DNA from: Marinilabiliales bacterium
Lineage (GTDB): Bacteria > Bacteroidota > Bacteroidia > Bacteroidales > BM523
NCBI GenBank assembly: GCA_002869425.1
Contig: PKSZ01000258.1
Span: 1-5,637 of the forward strand
Direction of reading: 5' to 3'
DNA: 5,637 nt
A program made the position numbers and the translations under genes. The notes below the pieces were generated by a model that searched no databases, had not been told where the DNA came from, and saw only the letters and a program-made list of their open reading frames with translations. Each line of letters begins with the position of its first letter. Position 1 is the first letter of the stretch. Shown piece after piece: positions 1 through 5,637 of this stretch.

Positions 1-10
1 GTCACTAATA

Positions 11-721
11 CTAAATATAATAATCAGACATATTATTCAGTATGTAATCAATATTGTCTTTTATATTTTTGCAATATTCTTGTCTGTTAAAGTATTGTAA
101 TTCAAGTATACAGTTGTAAAAAAACGTATCTTTATCCGGATGGGGACATTTGTCTGTCCTGGCAATAAGATTACTGGCAAGGTTCAGGAATGCCGTACCA
201 TCTGTAAAATGGGTTTTATTTCTAACAATATCAAAAACCTCGGTATCATCCATAATATTGTTTTCTTTTCTGTTTGATCCATAAACATGTAGCGTAAATA
301 TAGGCTCATCAGAATTATTCCCTGTTTGATGAATCAAATCACTGGTGATCTCTTCGTAACTACCATTTGCCATAATATCAGATGCAATCATGCTGATTAG
401 ATCATCTTCCAGATGATATACATTTCTTTGACCTTCACCAAAATATCTAATTATACCCCAATCAACATAGCCATGACTGTGGATGGCGCTGAAATCTCCC
501 GGATTCCAAGTAACAATTACAATTTTAAAATTCCCATTATCGTAAATTGGTCTTCTACCATATGATTCATTTACCGGATGGTCAAATGTTGCAAATTGCT
601 GCAAATCCGATTTTTTAATATTTGCTTCCAGCAAATATTCTTTAACCATTGAATTGTCAATATAATCTTTAGCTTCAATTAGCTTTATCAATTTCTGGAT
701 TGATTCAGGAAGTGACTCCAT
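11..721 (-). CDS. Cysteine dioxygenase-like cupin (thiol dioxygenase family)
   Basis: Likely a cytosolic non-haem iron thiol dioxygenase that oxidises cysteine, or a related small thiol, to its sulfinate with O2. The 236-residue protein has a central cupin fold. The first cupin motif is G-x5-H-x-H with G75, H81 and H83, and the third iron ligand is H145 in the segment TLHVYG. By eye, Y54, R56 and the NGNF...W73 stretch align with the substrate-binding Tyr58/Arg60 region of mammalian cysteine dioxygenase. I see no cysteine at the place of the Cys of the Cys-Tyr crosslink (W88/G89 lie there), as is usual in bacterial enzymes. About 60 residues after the cupin core, containing C192, C204 and C217, are not recognised and make it longer than typical bacterial members. 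The start is ATG with no clear Shine-Dalgarno site. It is divergent from the lipase gene, across about 100 bp. The family is fairly sure; the substrate is inferred. Confidence 0.72.
   Translation of the reverse strand: MESLPESIQKLIKLIEAKDYIDNSMVKEYLLEANIKKSDLQQFATFDHPVNESYGRRPIYDNGNFKIVIVTWNPGDFSAIHSHGYVDWGIIRYFGEGQRNVYHLEDDLISMIASDIMANGSYEEITSDLIHQTGNNSDEPIFTLHVYGSNRKENNIMDDTEVFDIVRNKTHFTDGTAFLNLASNLIARTDKCPHPDKDTFFYNCILELQYFNRQEYCKNIKDNIDYILNNMSDYYI
617..639 (-). repeat. Perfect 10-bp inverted repeat with 3-nt loop inside the cupin gene
   Basis: The arms AATATTTGCT (617-626) and AGCAAATATT (630-639) are exact reverse complements separated by TCC. The hairpin would form in the cupin mRNA about 83-105 nt after the start codon, over codons 28-35. 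On the minus strand it is followed by a run of A, not U, so it is not an intrinsic terminator. A chance origin in AT-rich coding DNA is possible. Confidence 0.5.
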
Positions 722-749
722 TTTACTATTTATTTTTTTGAATTAATTT

Positions 750-757
750 CAAACTAA
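750..757 (-). promoter_or_regulatory. Possible -7 element for the cupin gene
   Basis: On the minus strand this reads TTAGTTTG, one mismatch from the Bacteroidota -7 consensus TAnnTTTG, and it lies 28 bases before the ATG at 721. No good -33 TTTG was found at the expected distance, so support is weak. The rest of the gap between the cupin and lipase genes (722-823) is very AT-rich. I see no terminator or RNA gene in it, and no convincing plus-strand promoter for the lipase. Confidence 0.22.
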
Positions 758-823
758 TTTATTGATAGTTTTTCTTTAACCATTAAATGTCTTTATGTTA
801 TATTGCATAATATTTAGGTGCTT

Positions 824-1669
824 ATGAGCAGAGTTTTATTGATATCAATGATCTTGCTTACTTTTTGTAATGCCTTTGCCGATACAATTAAGTTGAAATA
901 CCCTGTAGTTCTTGTTCACGGAATTGCGATAAGGGATGATTTTAAGATGTATGAATATTGGGGTGATATTCCTGATATTTTAAAAAAGAATGATATACAA
1001 GTATTTCTTTCAGGGCATGATTCTTATAATACACATGCTGAAAATGCACATATATTACAGCAAAGAATAAATGAAATTCTTACAGAAACGACGGCTGAAA
1101 AAGTTAATATTATTGCCCACAGCAAAGGAGGAATAGAAGCCAGATATATGATTTCTGTTTTGAATATGGAAGACAAAGTAGCATCTCTAACTACAATATC
1201 TACACCACATCGGGGGAGCTATATGGCATCAGTAGTAATGGATAGTATATTAAAAAACAATCAGACAATTACAGGTTTTGTTGATTTTGCTGCAAGAATG
1301 TATGGAGATATCATGCCAGATAGCTATAAAGCCGGAAAACAGCTTACTCCTGAGTATATGGCTGAATTTAATTCAAAAGTAAAGGATGAGGAAGGAGTAT
1401 ATTATCAAAGTTATGGTTCTTCAATTGGCAAGGATTATCCCAGTAAGCTTTGGCAAAAAATGTGGCAAATAATGTATAGTGAAGAAGGTGATAATGATGG
1501 TTTGGTTTCTTTAGAATCCTGTAAATGGGGTGAATTTAAAGGATCAGTAGGTGATAATGTGTCGCACGCTGATATTATTGGAATGCCCGTTTTTACCAAT
1601 AATCATTCATTTGATACAGAAGCCTTTATCCTTAAGATAATTTCAGATTTGCAGGTTTTAGGTTTTTAG
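824..1669 (+). CDS. Secreted triacylglycerol lipase/esterase, alpha/beta hydrolase (family I-like)
   Basis: Predicted exported serine hydrolase of 281 residues that probably cleaves acyl esters. A signal peptide occupies residues 1-19, with a signal peptidase I site after AFA; the Cys at 14 has Phe before it and is a poor lipobox. The mature part follows the Pseudomonas/Burkholderia lipase pattern: VVLVHG (28-33, oxyanion-hole strand), the nucleophile elbow AHSKGG with S100 (Ala replaces the first Gly of GxSxG, as in Bacillus lipases), STPHRGS (126-132), catalytic Asp probably D225 in GDNDGLVS, and catalytic His probably H248 in SHAD. D250 sits at the H-x-D position that binds Ca2+ in Pseudomonas lipase. 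Only one cysteine (C233) remains after cleavage, so the family disulfide is missing, and no foldase gene is nearby. ATG 824 is preferred because AGG at 816-818 is suitably spaced; an in-frame GTG at 818 would add two residues. It overlaps cysQ tail to tail. Confidence 0.85.
   Translation: MSRVLLISMILLTFCNAFADTIKLKYPVVLVHGIAIRDDFKMYEYWGDIPDILKKNDIQVFLSGHDSYNTHAENAHILQQRINEILTETTAEKVNIIAHSKGGIEARYMISVLNMEDKVASLTTISTPHRGSYMASVVMDSILKNNQTITGFVDFAARMYGDIMPDSYKAGKQLTPEYMAEFNSKVKDEEGVYYQSYGSSIGKDYPSKLWQKMWQIMYSEEGDNDGLVSLESCKWGEFKGSVGDNVSHADIIGMPVFTNNHSFDTEAFILKIISDLQVLGF
1632..1669. other. 38-bp convergent overlap of lipase and cysQ 3' ends
   Basis: The lipase stop (TAG, 1667-1669) lies inside cysQ, and the cysQ stop (TAA, read on the minus strand at 1632-1634) lies inside the lipase gene. 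The last 12 residues of CysQ (265-276), which follow the conserved core ending in NPHFIVF, are encoded exactly by the overlap. No intrinsic terminator is visible here, so transcripts from the two strands may be complementary at their 3' ends. Confidence 0.85.
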
Positions 1670-2462
1670 TAAATACAATGAAATGAGGATTCAGTAGATT
1701 TTCCTTATTGTACAATAAAGTTTCATATCCGGGCATTTTAAAAATTGTTGCTTTGGCACCTATCGCAATAGCATGTCCAGCAGCAATATCCCATTCCATA
1801 GTGGGACCAAAACGCGGATATACCTGCGCATTTCCTTCTGCAATCATACAAATTTTTAAACTACTGCCTCTACTGGTAGTCTCTGCATTGGGAAATATTC
1901 TTTTTATTTGTTCTATAAAATTGCTTGTATCTTCATTCAAATGAGAACGACTTGCAACAACCTTAAAGCTATCATTATTCTCATACAAGGGTAATTTTGA
2001 TGCTTTATCAACAAGCTCACTTATATTATCTGTTAATTCAGATTTTGCTGATGACAGTTTGTACGATTGCCCCTGAAAAGTAAAATACAACTCGTCGAAA
2101 ACAGGAACATAAATAATTCCTTCTGTTGGTATATTCTTATGTATTAGTGCAATATTGACAGTGAATTCATCATTTTTATGAATAAACTCCTTTGTTCCAT
2201 CCAGCGGATCTACCAACCAGAATGTTTCCCATGCAGATCTTTCTTCGTATGGAATGTTTTTGCCTTCTTCACTTAATACTGGAATTTCAGTTTCAGTAAG
2301 AATATCCATAATAATTTTATGAGCTGCTTTATCTGCCGTAGTTATGGGACTCAGGTCACTCTTTAATTCAACATCAAAATCTTTTTTATAGATTTCAAGA
2401 ATGGCTTCACCTGCAAAAATGGAGGCTTTTATAGCATTAAATAAATCTTTTTCAGCAATCAT
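1632..2462 (-). CDS. cysQ: 3'(2'),5'-bisphosphate nucleotidase CysQ
   Basis: Cytosolic Mg2+-dependent phosphatase of the inositol monophosphatase superfamily. CysQ removes the 3'-phosphate from PAP (and PAPS), giving AMP (and APS), which clears the inhibitory by-product of sulfate assimilation. The 276-residue protein carries all the metal-site motifs: SPITTAD (38-44), the EE pair in LSEEG (63-67), WLVDPLDGTKEF (82-93) with D85 and D88, and EWDIAAGHA (223-231) with D225. Length and motif order fit CysQ rather than inositol monophosphatase or fructose-1,6-bisphosphatase; the K-E-F after DGT is typical of CysQ. Its ATG overlaps the stop of the upstream permease gene by 4 bp, so the two are surely cotranscribed and probably translationally coupled. 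The last 12 residues are an unusual tail overlapping the lipase gene. Confidence 0.93.
   Translation of the reverse strand: MIAEKDLFNAIKASIFAGEAILEIYKKDFDVELKSDLSPITTADKAAHKIIMDILTETEIPVLSEEGKNIPYEERSAWETFWLVDPLDGTKEFIHKNDEFTVNIALIHKNIPTEGIIYVPVFDELYFTFQGQSYKLSSAKSELTDNISELVDKASKLPLYENNDSFKVVASRSHLNEDTSNFIEQIKRIFPNAETTSRGSSLKICMIAEGNAQVYPRFGPTMEWDIAAGHAIAIGAKATIFKMPGYETLLYNKENLLNPHFIVFTKNLKPANLKLS
2459..2462 (-). promoter_or_regulatory. ATGA stop/start overlap coupling permease and cysQ
   Basis: Read on the minus strand the bases are ATGA: the TGA ends the permease gene (2459-2461) and the ATG starts cysQ (2460-2462). Such overlaps commonly allow a terminating ribosome to restart, which keeps the two products in proportion. 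Coupling itself is inferred. Confidence 0.8.
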
Positions 2463-4234
2463 AATAAATACATATAACTAAGTATGCCAACTGTAACTAT
2501 CATATATAGGAATGTTAAAGGGGCACCAACTTTCATAAAATCATTAAAAGAATATCTTCCGGGACCATAAACCATCAGGTTGGTTTGGTAGCCAATAGGT
2601 GTCATGAAATTTGCAGCAGCTGCAAAAGCAACTACCAGTATAAAAGGCATGGGATTCAGACCCATTTGAGTGGCAGATGTTATGGCAATGGGAAATAATA
2701 TCGCAACAGCTGCTTTGTTTGTTATATATGCTGCCAGGATTGCTGTAATAATATATAAACCCGTCAATAAACCTACACCTCCAAGCGGCTCAAGCAGGTG
2801 TGTAACGGTTTGTGATATCATGTCTGCTACACCTGTTTTTACCATCGCTATTCCTAATGATAAAGAAAGGGCAATAATGATGGCAAGGTTGTAGTCGATA
2901 CTTCTGGAAAGATCTTTTGGATTGGCAAGCTTCAAAGCCATTGATAAAATCAGGAGAATAGCCAGTGCCATAAACAAAGAAATAAAGCCAAGTGCAGATA
3001 ATATTATTGCAGCTGCCGTTCCTCCAAGAAGTATGAAGAGTTTATAAAATTTAAACTTTTTAATATCTTTTACTTTGGATATAAAGTAGAATTCCTGAGG
3101 GCTTGTTCTTTTTGTAATATCGGCACTTGCGAGCATTAACAGGGCATCCCCTGCTTTAATTTTAAGATTTGATATTTTTCCGGTAAGCTTTTCACCATTT
3201 CTATGTATGGCAAGCAATGTAGCATCAAATCTAGCCCTAAAGTTTATTTCTTTTACTCTTTTATTGATCAATGTAGAGTTTTGAGAAACAACCACTTCAA
3301 CTATTTCTGTATGCGATTTTTTATGAAAAGCACCCACTTCACTAAAGGTTAATCCTGATTTTGGATCTAAAATATCTCCAATGGATTCTGAATAGCCAGC
3401 AAAAAATAAAACATCGCCTTCGTTGAGTATTGTTTCTTTATTGTGATTATGTAACTTATTGTCACCTCTTTGAATTTCAATTAGTTCAACTCCTTCCATT
3501 GAACTAAGACCACTTTCTTCCAATTGCAATCCGATAAGATGTGAGCCCTTGCGAAGTTGAGCTTCAAATACATACTGTGCTTCTTTTCCTGAATATGCCT
3601 GTCCTAAAGGTTTGTTTTTTGGAAGCAATTTTTCTCCGATAAAGAGAATATACAAGAATCCAATCACGATCATAGGTATTCCAACATATGCAAAATCAAA
3701 AAGGTGTAATTCAGGTAAGTCGCCTTTTTCCCAGTCAATTACCAATCCATTGACGATTAGGTTGGTCGATGTACCAATAAGGGTTGCACAACCGCCAAGG
3801 ATTGCAGCAAACGATAAGGGCATTAAGAATTTTGATGGAGAAAAATTATTTTTCTTACACCAGTTATTTACATAAGGCATCATCAGTGCAACAAGGGGTG
3901 TGTTATTCAGGAAGGCAGAAAAACCTGCTACAATCATCATCATCCTACCCATAAAGCCTTTGTATGATTTTGCACCAATAAATAGCCGGTCAAAGATAAA
4001 TTCAATTACTGCAGTTCTCCTGATTATATCACCCAGCAGCAGGAGCATAATAATAACCATTATTTGTTCGTTGGCGAAACCCGTTAATATTTCTGAAGGG
4101 CTTAATATACCAGCAAAACCATATGTTATGATTACTACAAGAAATGTAAGCGCCGGCCCCATTATATCTGTATACAACGAAATGAGAATAAAGATAATTC
4201 CGATAATTACAATGATGGCATCCAGGCTTGGCAT
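2459..4234 (-). CDS. SLC13/DASS-family permease with two RCK_C domains, probable sulfate transporter
   Basis: Inner-membrane secondary transporter of 591 residues, probably importing sulfate with Na+ or H+. The N-terminal membrane half (about 1-200) holds the hairpin motif FLNNTPLVALMMP (108-120) and the ligand-site motif GTSTNLIVNG (154-163). The C-terminal half (about 395-591) repeats them as ITNKAAVAILFP (504-515) and TPIGYQTNLMVYGPG (545-559). This two-fold pattern is the hallmark of the ion-transporter superfamily that includes SLC13. Between the halves lie two soluble RCK_C (TrkA-C) domains, about 220-295 and 305-382, each with a G-D-x-L strand near its end (273-276 and 362-365); these likely bind a regulatory ligand. 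Sulfate is chosen as substrate because cysQ follows with a 4-bp overlap; dicarboxylate, arsenite or another anion cannot be excluded from sequence alone. The ATG has only a weak upstream AGCGG. Confidence 0.88.
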   Translation of the reverse strand: MPSLDAIIVIIGIIFILISLYTDIMGPALTFLVVIITYGFAGILSPSEILTGFANEQIMVIIMLLLLGDIIRRTAVIEFIFDRLFIGAKSYKGFMGRMMMIVAGFSAFLNNTPLVALMMPYVNNWCKKNNFSPSKFLMPLSFAAILGGCATLIGTSTNLIVNGLVIDWEKGDLPELHLFDFAYVGIPMIVIGFLYILFIGEKLLPKNKPLGQAYSGKEAQYVFEAQLRKGSHLIGLQLEESGLSSMEGVELIEIQRGDNKLHNHNKETILNEGDVLFFAGYSESIGDILDPKSGLTFSEVGAFHKKSHTEIVEVVVSQNSTLINKRVKEINFRARFDATLLAIHRNGEKLTGKISNLKIKAGDALLMLASADITKRTSPQEFYFISKVKDIKKFKFYKLFILLGGTAAAIILSALGFISLFMALAILLILSMALKLANPKDLSRSIDYNLAIIIALSLSLGIAMVKTGVADMISQTVTHLLEPLGGVGLLTGLYIITAILAAYITNKAAVAILFPIAITSATQMGLNPMPFILVVAFAAAANFMTPIGYQTNLMVYGPGRYSFNDFMKVGAPLTFLYMIVTVGILSYMYLL

Positions 4235-4267
4235 CCGCTATCTGCTATTATTATTGATATCAAGAAA

Positions 4268-4299
4268 CAAACTTAAAACATTTCCTTGGCAATCGTAAA
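4268..4299 (-). promoter_or_regulatory. Candidate Bacteroidota-type promoter for the permease-cysQ operon
   Basis: On the minus strand TAAGTTTG (4268-4275) matches the -7 consensus TAnnTTTG perfectly. Twenty bases upstream is TTTA (4296-4299), three of four bases of the -33 TTTG. Transcription would begin near 4260, giving a leader of about 25 nt before the ATG at 4234. The rest of the 102-bp gap (4235-4336) holds no visible terminator for the upstream lipoprotein gene, so read-through into the operon is also possible. Confidence 0.5.
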
Positions 4300-4336
4300 T
4301 AAATTGGGTAATTATTCAACAGATAAGAAATGCAAT

Positions 4337-4993
4337 CTAATAGGAAAGATCATACGAACTGGTGTCAAATACTGCACAAAATACAGTAGCAATACCCGAT
4401 TCAGTTATGTGGTTTTTTGTTTTAGTCCAGATAATGCTGATGTCAGAATTTCCTTTTACTTTACATACAGAAGTATTGTCAATGCTCATTCCTTCATATG
4501 TCTGCATTGTGCCTGTACAACATTCCATGCATAGGGGAAGGTCTCCACTTAAAGAATATGAAAAGCTATCTGTTTCATCATAAGAATAAAGATTTAAAAT
4601 ATGAACACTTAGCCAGGCAGCAGGTGTAATATAGTAATCTTCGTTATAGTCTTGTCCTTTGACAATCAGGTCAGGATTAATTTCTATTTCCTTGTCAAAA
4701 TAGTTGTCCTTCTCAAGAATCAGTTTGTAACTGGCATAATAGGATGCTTTAAAAGTAAAGGTAAACTTACCGTCTTTGTTGGTAGGTAATGCCATTAAAG
4801 TAGAATAGTTTGCGTTATATGCACCTGATTCTAGTTTTTGAACCTTTAATTTTACGGTTACATTTTGTACGGGGATTGCTTGTTGCTCATCAATTACTGT
4901 CCCTGAGATTGTTACAGGCTCATATTGTTCCTTAGAGCAAGAAGAAAAGAGAATCAAGACAAAGCAAATAATTGTTAATAATCTGTACATCAT
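4337..4993 (-). CDS. Lipoprotein with carboxypeptidase-regulatory-like domain
   Basis: Predicted outer-envelope lipoprotein of 218 residues with no known enzymatic role. The signal peptide has R4, a hydrophobic stretch at 5-16 and the lipobox FSSC, with C19 as the lipidated residue. Residues 27 to about 110 look like a carboxypeptidase-regulatory-like beta-sandwich: ISGTVIDE, then IPVQNVTVKLK, then NKDGKFTFTF, the usual pattern of such domains. Residues about 125-218 look like a second beta-rich domain (AWLSVHILN, then VKGNSDISIIWT) containing five cysteines, including CMECC (155-159), C177 and C206. A two-sandwich layout of this kind is frequent among Bacteroidota lipoproteins. Charged SKE follows the lipidated Cys, a partial match to surface-export signals. 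ATG 4993 is preferred since GGTGA (5002-5006) precedes it by 8 nt; an upstream TTG at 5008 would add five residues. The gene lies 17 bp after the phosphatase fragment, probably in the same transcript. Confidence 0.75.
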   Translation of the reverse strand: MMYRLLTIICFVLILFSSCSKEQYEPVTISGTVIDEQQAIPVQNVTVKLKVQKLESGAYNANYSTLMALPTNKDGKFTFTFKASYYASYKLILEKDNYFDKEIEINPDLIVKGQDYNEDYYITPAAWLSVHILNLYSYDETDSFSYSLSGDLPLCMECCTGTMQTYEGMSIDNTSVCKVKGNSDISIIWTKTKNHITESGIATVFCAVFDTSSYDLSY

Positions 4994-5001
4994 CTGATTT
5001 T

Positions 5002-5006
5002 TCACC
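5002..5006 (-). promoter_or_regulatory. Shine-Dalgarno site deciding the lipoprotein start
   Basis: GGTGA on the minus strand is part of the consensus AGGAGGTGA and ends 8 nt before the ATG at 4993. It overlaps the coding stretch that would be implied by the TTG at 5008, which argues for the ATG start. Strong ribosome sites are uncommon in this phylum, so its use is inferred. Confidence 0.4.
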
Positions 5007-5010
5007 AAAG

Positions 5011-5565
5011 TTAAATATTAAAACCAACAATCAAAATATCATCTATTTGTTCATACGAATTCCGGGAATCCGGATTCTGCCAGTCTTTAATATAAGTTTC
5101 GAGTTTATCTTTTTGCACATTAAGAGGAAGTTGATGAATATCCAGTAAAAGATTTCTGAACCTGTTATATTTTAGTTTCTTTCCTTCTGTTCCTCCAATT
5201 TGATCTGCATAACCATCACTAAACATATAAAATATATCTACTTTTTTTATATCGATGGTGTACTCTTCAATTATAACTTTGCTTATATCTGCAGAATTTC
5301 CAATACTAAAGGAACTACCTTTAAATATTATTAATTCATTATTTCTTATTAGATATAGTGGGTTTTTAGCTCCTGCAAAAATAATTTTGTTTTCAATATT
5401 GTCCATAAATATCATTGAAACATCCATGCCATCTTTTCCGGTAAATTTCTCTGAATGATCAATAAGCGTTTCACAAATTTTCTGATTCAGGGCTTTTAAT
5501 ATTTCTTTAGGAGAATATATTTTTTTCTTTTCAACTATATTGTTATTGATCATTGGTAAAAACAT
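5011..5565 (-). pseudogene. N-terminally truncated SpoIIE/PP2C-type protein phosphatase
   Basis: C-terminal part, 184 residues, of a SpoIIE-like serine/threonine phosphatase domain. Family landmarks in order are SPKEILKALN (18-27), DGMDVSMIFMD (45-55), FAGAKNPLYLI (63-73), the metal-binding SDGYADQIGG (116-125) and QIDDILIVGF (173-182). Missing are the first beta strands, the first metal-binding acidic residues and the GHGxPGAF segment that normally precedes the residues aligned here with FLPMI. Upstream of the ATG the frame has five codons, then a stop at 5581-5583 and several more stops, and none of the three minus frames to the window end encodes the missing part. In intact relatives this domain usually sits behind a sensor, TPR or coiled-coil region. 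As it stands it should not be catalytically active. It may be a decaying remnant or a standalone regulatory fragment; the frame from 5565 to 5011 is otherwise clean, so the loss may be recent. Confidence 0.7.
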
Positions 5566-5574
5566 TTTAAAATG
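5563..5574. repeat. 12-bp palindrome containing two divergent start codons
   Basis: CATTTTAAAATG is its own reverse complement. Its left three bases are the ATG (minus strand) of the phosphatase fragment and its right three bases are the ATG (plus strand) of the next lipoprotein gene, leaving 6 bp between them. There is no room for promoters or ribosome sites between the genes, so each must use signals within the other's coding sequence or lack a leader. Confidence 0.7.
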
Positions 5575-5637
5575 AACAAATTAATCTTATACACATTAGG
5601 TTTATCAATATTGTTATTGTCCTGTAAAGTCAAGATA
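5572..5637 (+). CDS. Start of a lipoprotein gene (partial, cut by the window end)
   Basis: Twenty-two codons are visible from ATG 5572 to the window end with no stop. They encode a textbook lipoprotein signal peptide: K3 in the n-region, a hydrophobic core from L4 to L16, and the lipobox LLSC with C18 as the lipidated residue, followed by KVKI. The mature function cannot be read. It is divergent from the truncated phosphatase with only 6 bp between the start codons. No clear TAnnTTTG element is visible on the plus strand just upstream. Confidence 0.65.
   Translation, partial: MNKLILYTLGLSILLLSCKVKI

Noticed and set aside
818..820. GTG as the lipase start
   Set aside because: It adds only two residues and overlaps the AGG that best serves ATG 824; possible but less likely.
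1705..1718. 14-bp perfect palindrome TTATTGTACAATAA
   Set aside because: It lies inside cysQ over the LYNKEN codons, has no loop or U-run of a terminator, and about one such AT-rich palindrome is expected by chance in a window of this size.
3900..4298. Open frame on the plus strand opposite the permease
   Set aside because: It lies mostly antisense to a clear SLC13 coding region and mirrors its hydrophobic codons; no ribosome site or recognisable domain. The other plus-strand frames at 1708-1944, 2670-2894, 3612-3875, 4286-4534, 4362-4583 and 5255-5458 were rejected for the same reason.
4235..4336. Terminator between the lipoprotein and permease genes
   Set aside because: No stem followed by a U-run could be found on the minus strand in this gap.
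5006..5008. TTG as the lipoprotein start
   Set aside because: A rare start, and the GGTGA site at 5002-5006 with proper spacing favours the ATG at 4993; the signal peptide is complete without the extra residues.
5581..5620. Promoter for the phosphatase fragment (minus-strand TTAATTTG with an upstream TTG)
   Set aside because: One mismatch in the -7 element, a loose -33, and only about 12 bases to the ATG. It also lies inside the coding start of the divergent lipoprotein, so it is too weak to list as a feature.

Overview
The window is AT-rich, and its protein types point to a member of the Bacteroidota. This rests on lipoprotein signal peptides, a carboxypeptidase-regulatory-like lipoprotein, a SpoIIE-type phosphatase domain of the kind common in that phylum, scarce Shine-Dalgarno sites, and a TAnnTTTG-type promoter candidate. 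The phylum is an inference; no rRNA or marker gene is present.

Layout, left to right. A cysteine-dioxygenase-like cupin (11-721, minus) is divergent from a secreted lipase of the family I alpha/beta-hydrolase type (824-1669, plus; a GTG start at 818 is possible). The lipase converges on, and overlaps by 38 bp, the 3' end of a cysQ-like 3'(2'),5'-bisphosphate nucleotidase (1632-2462, minus). cysQ is joined by a 4-bp ATGA overlap to an SLC13/DASS-type permease with two RCK_C (TrkA-C) domains (2459-4234, minus), very probably a sulfate uptake protein. A promoter candidate lies just upstream of the permease (4268-4299). Further right are a two-domain lipoprotein (4337-4993, minus) and the C-terminal part of a SpoIIE/PP2C-like phosphatase (5011-5565, minus). 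A new lipoprotein gene begins at 5572 on the plus strand and runs off the window.

How the genes fit together. The permease and CysQ form a clear two-gene sulfate uptake and PAP-recycling unit. The cupin may share the sulfur theme through thiol oxidation, but it is separated from them by the lipase. The lipase and the lipoproteins act in the cell envelope or outside it and show no evident link to sulfur.

The most unusual spot is the right end. The phosphatase domain lacks its N-terminal third, including the first metal-binding region. Its ATG and the ATG of the divergent lipoprotein gene are mirror images within a perfect 12-bp palindrome, only 6 bp apart. This looks like a rearrangement junction or gene decay. 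I saw no convincing evidence of a new multi-gene system, and no RNA genes, CRISPR arrays or insertion sequences.
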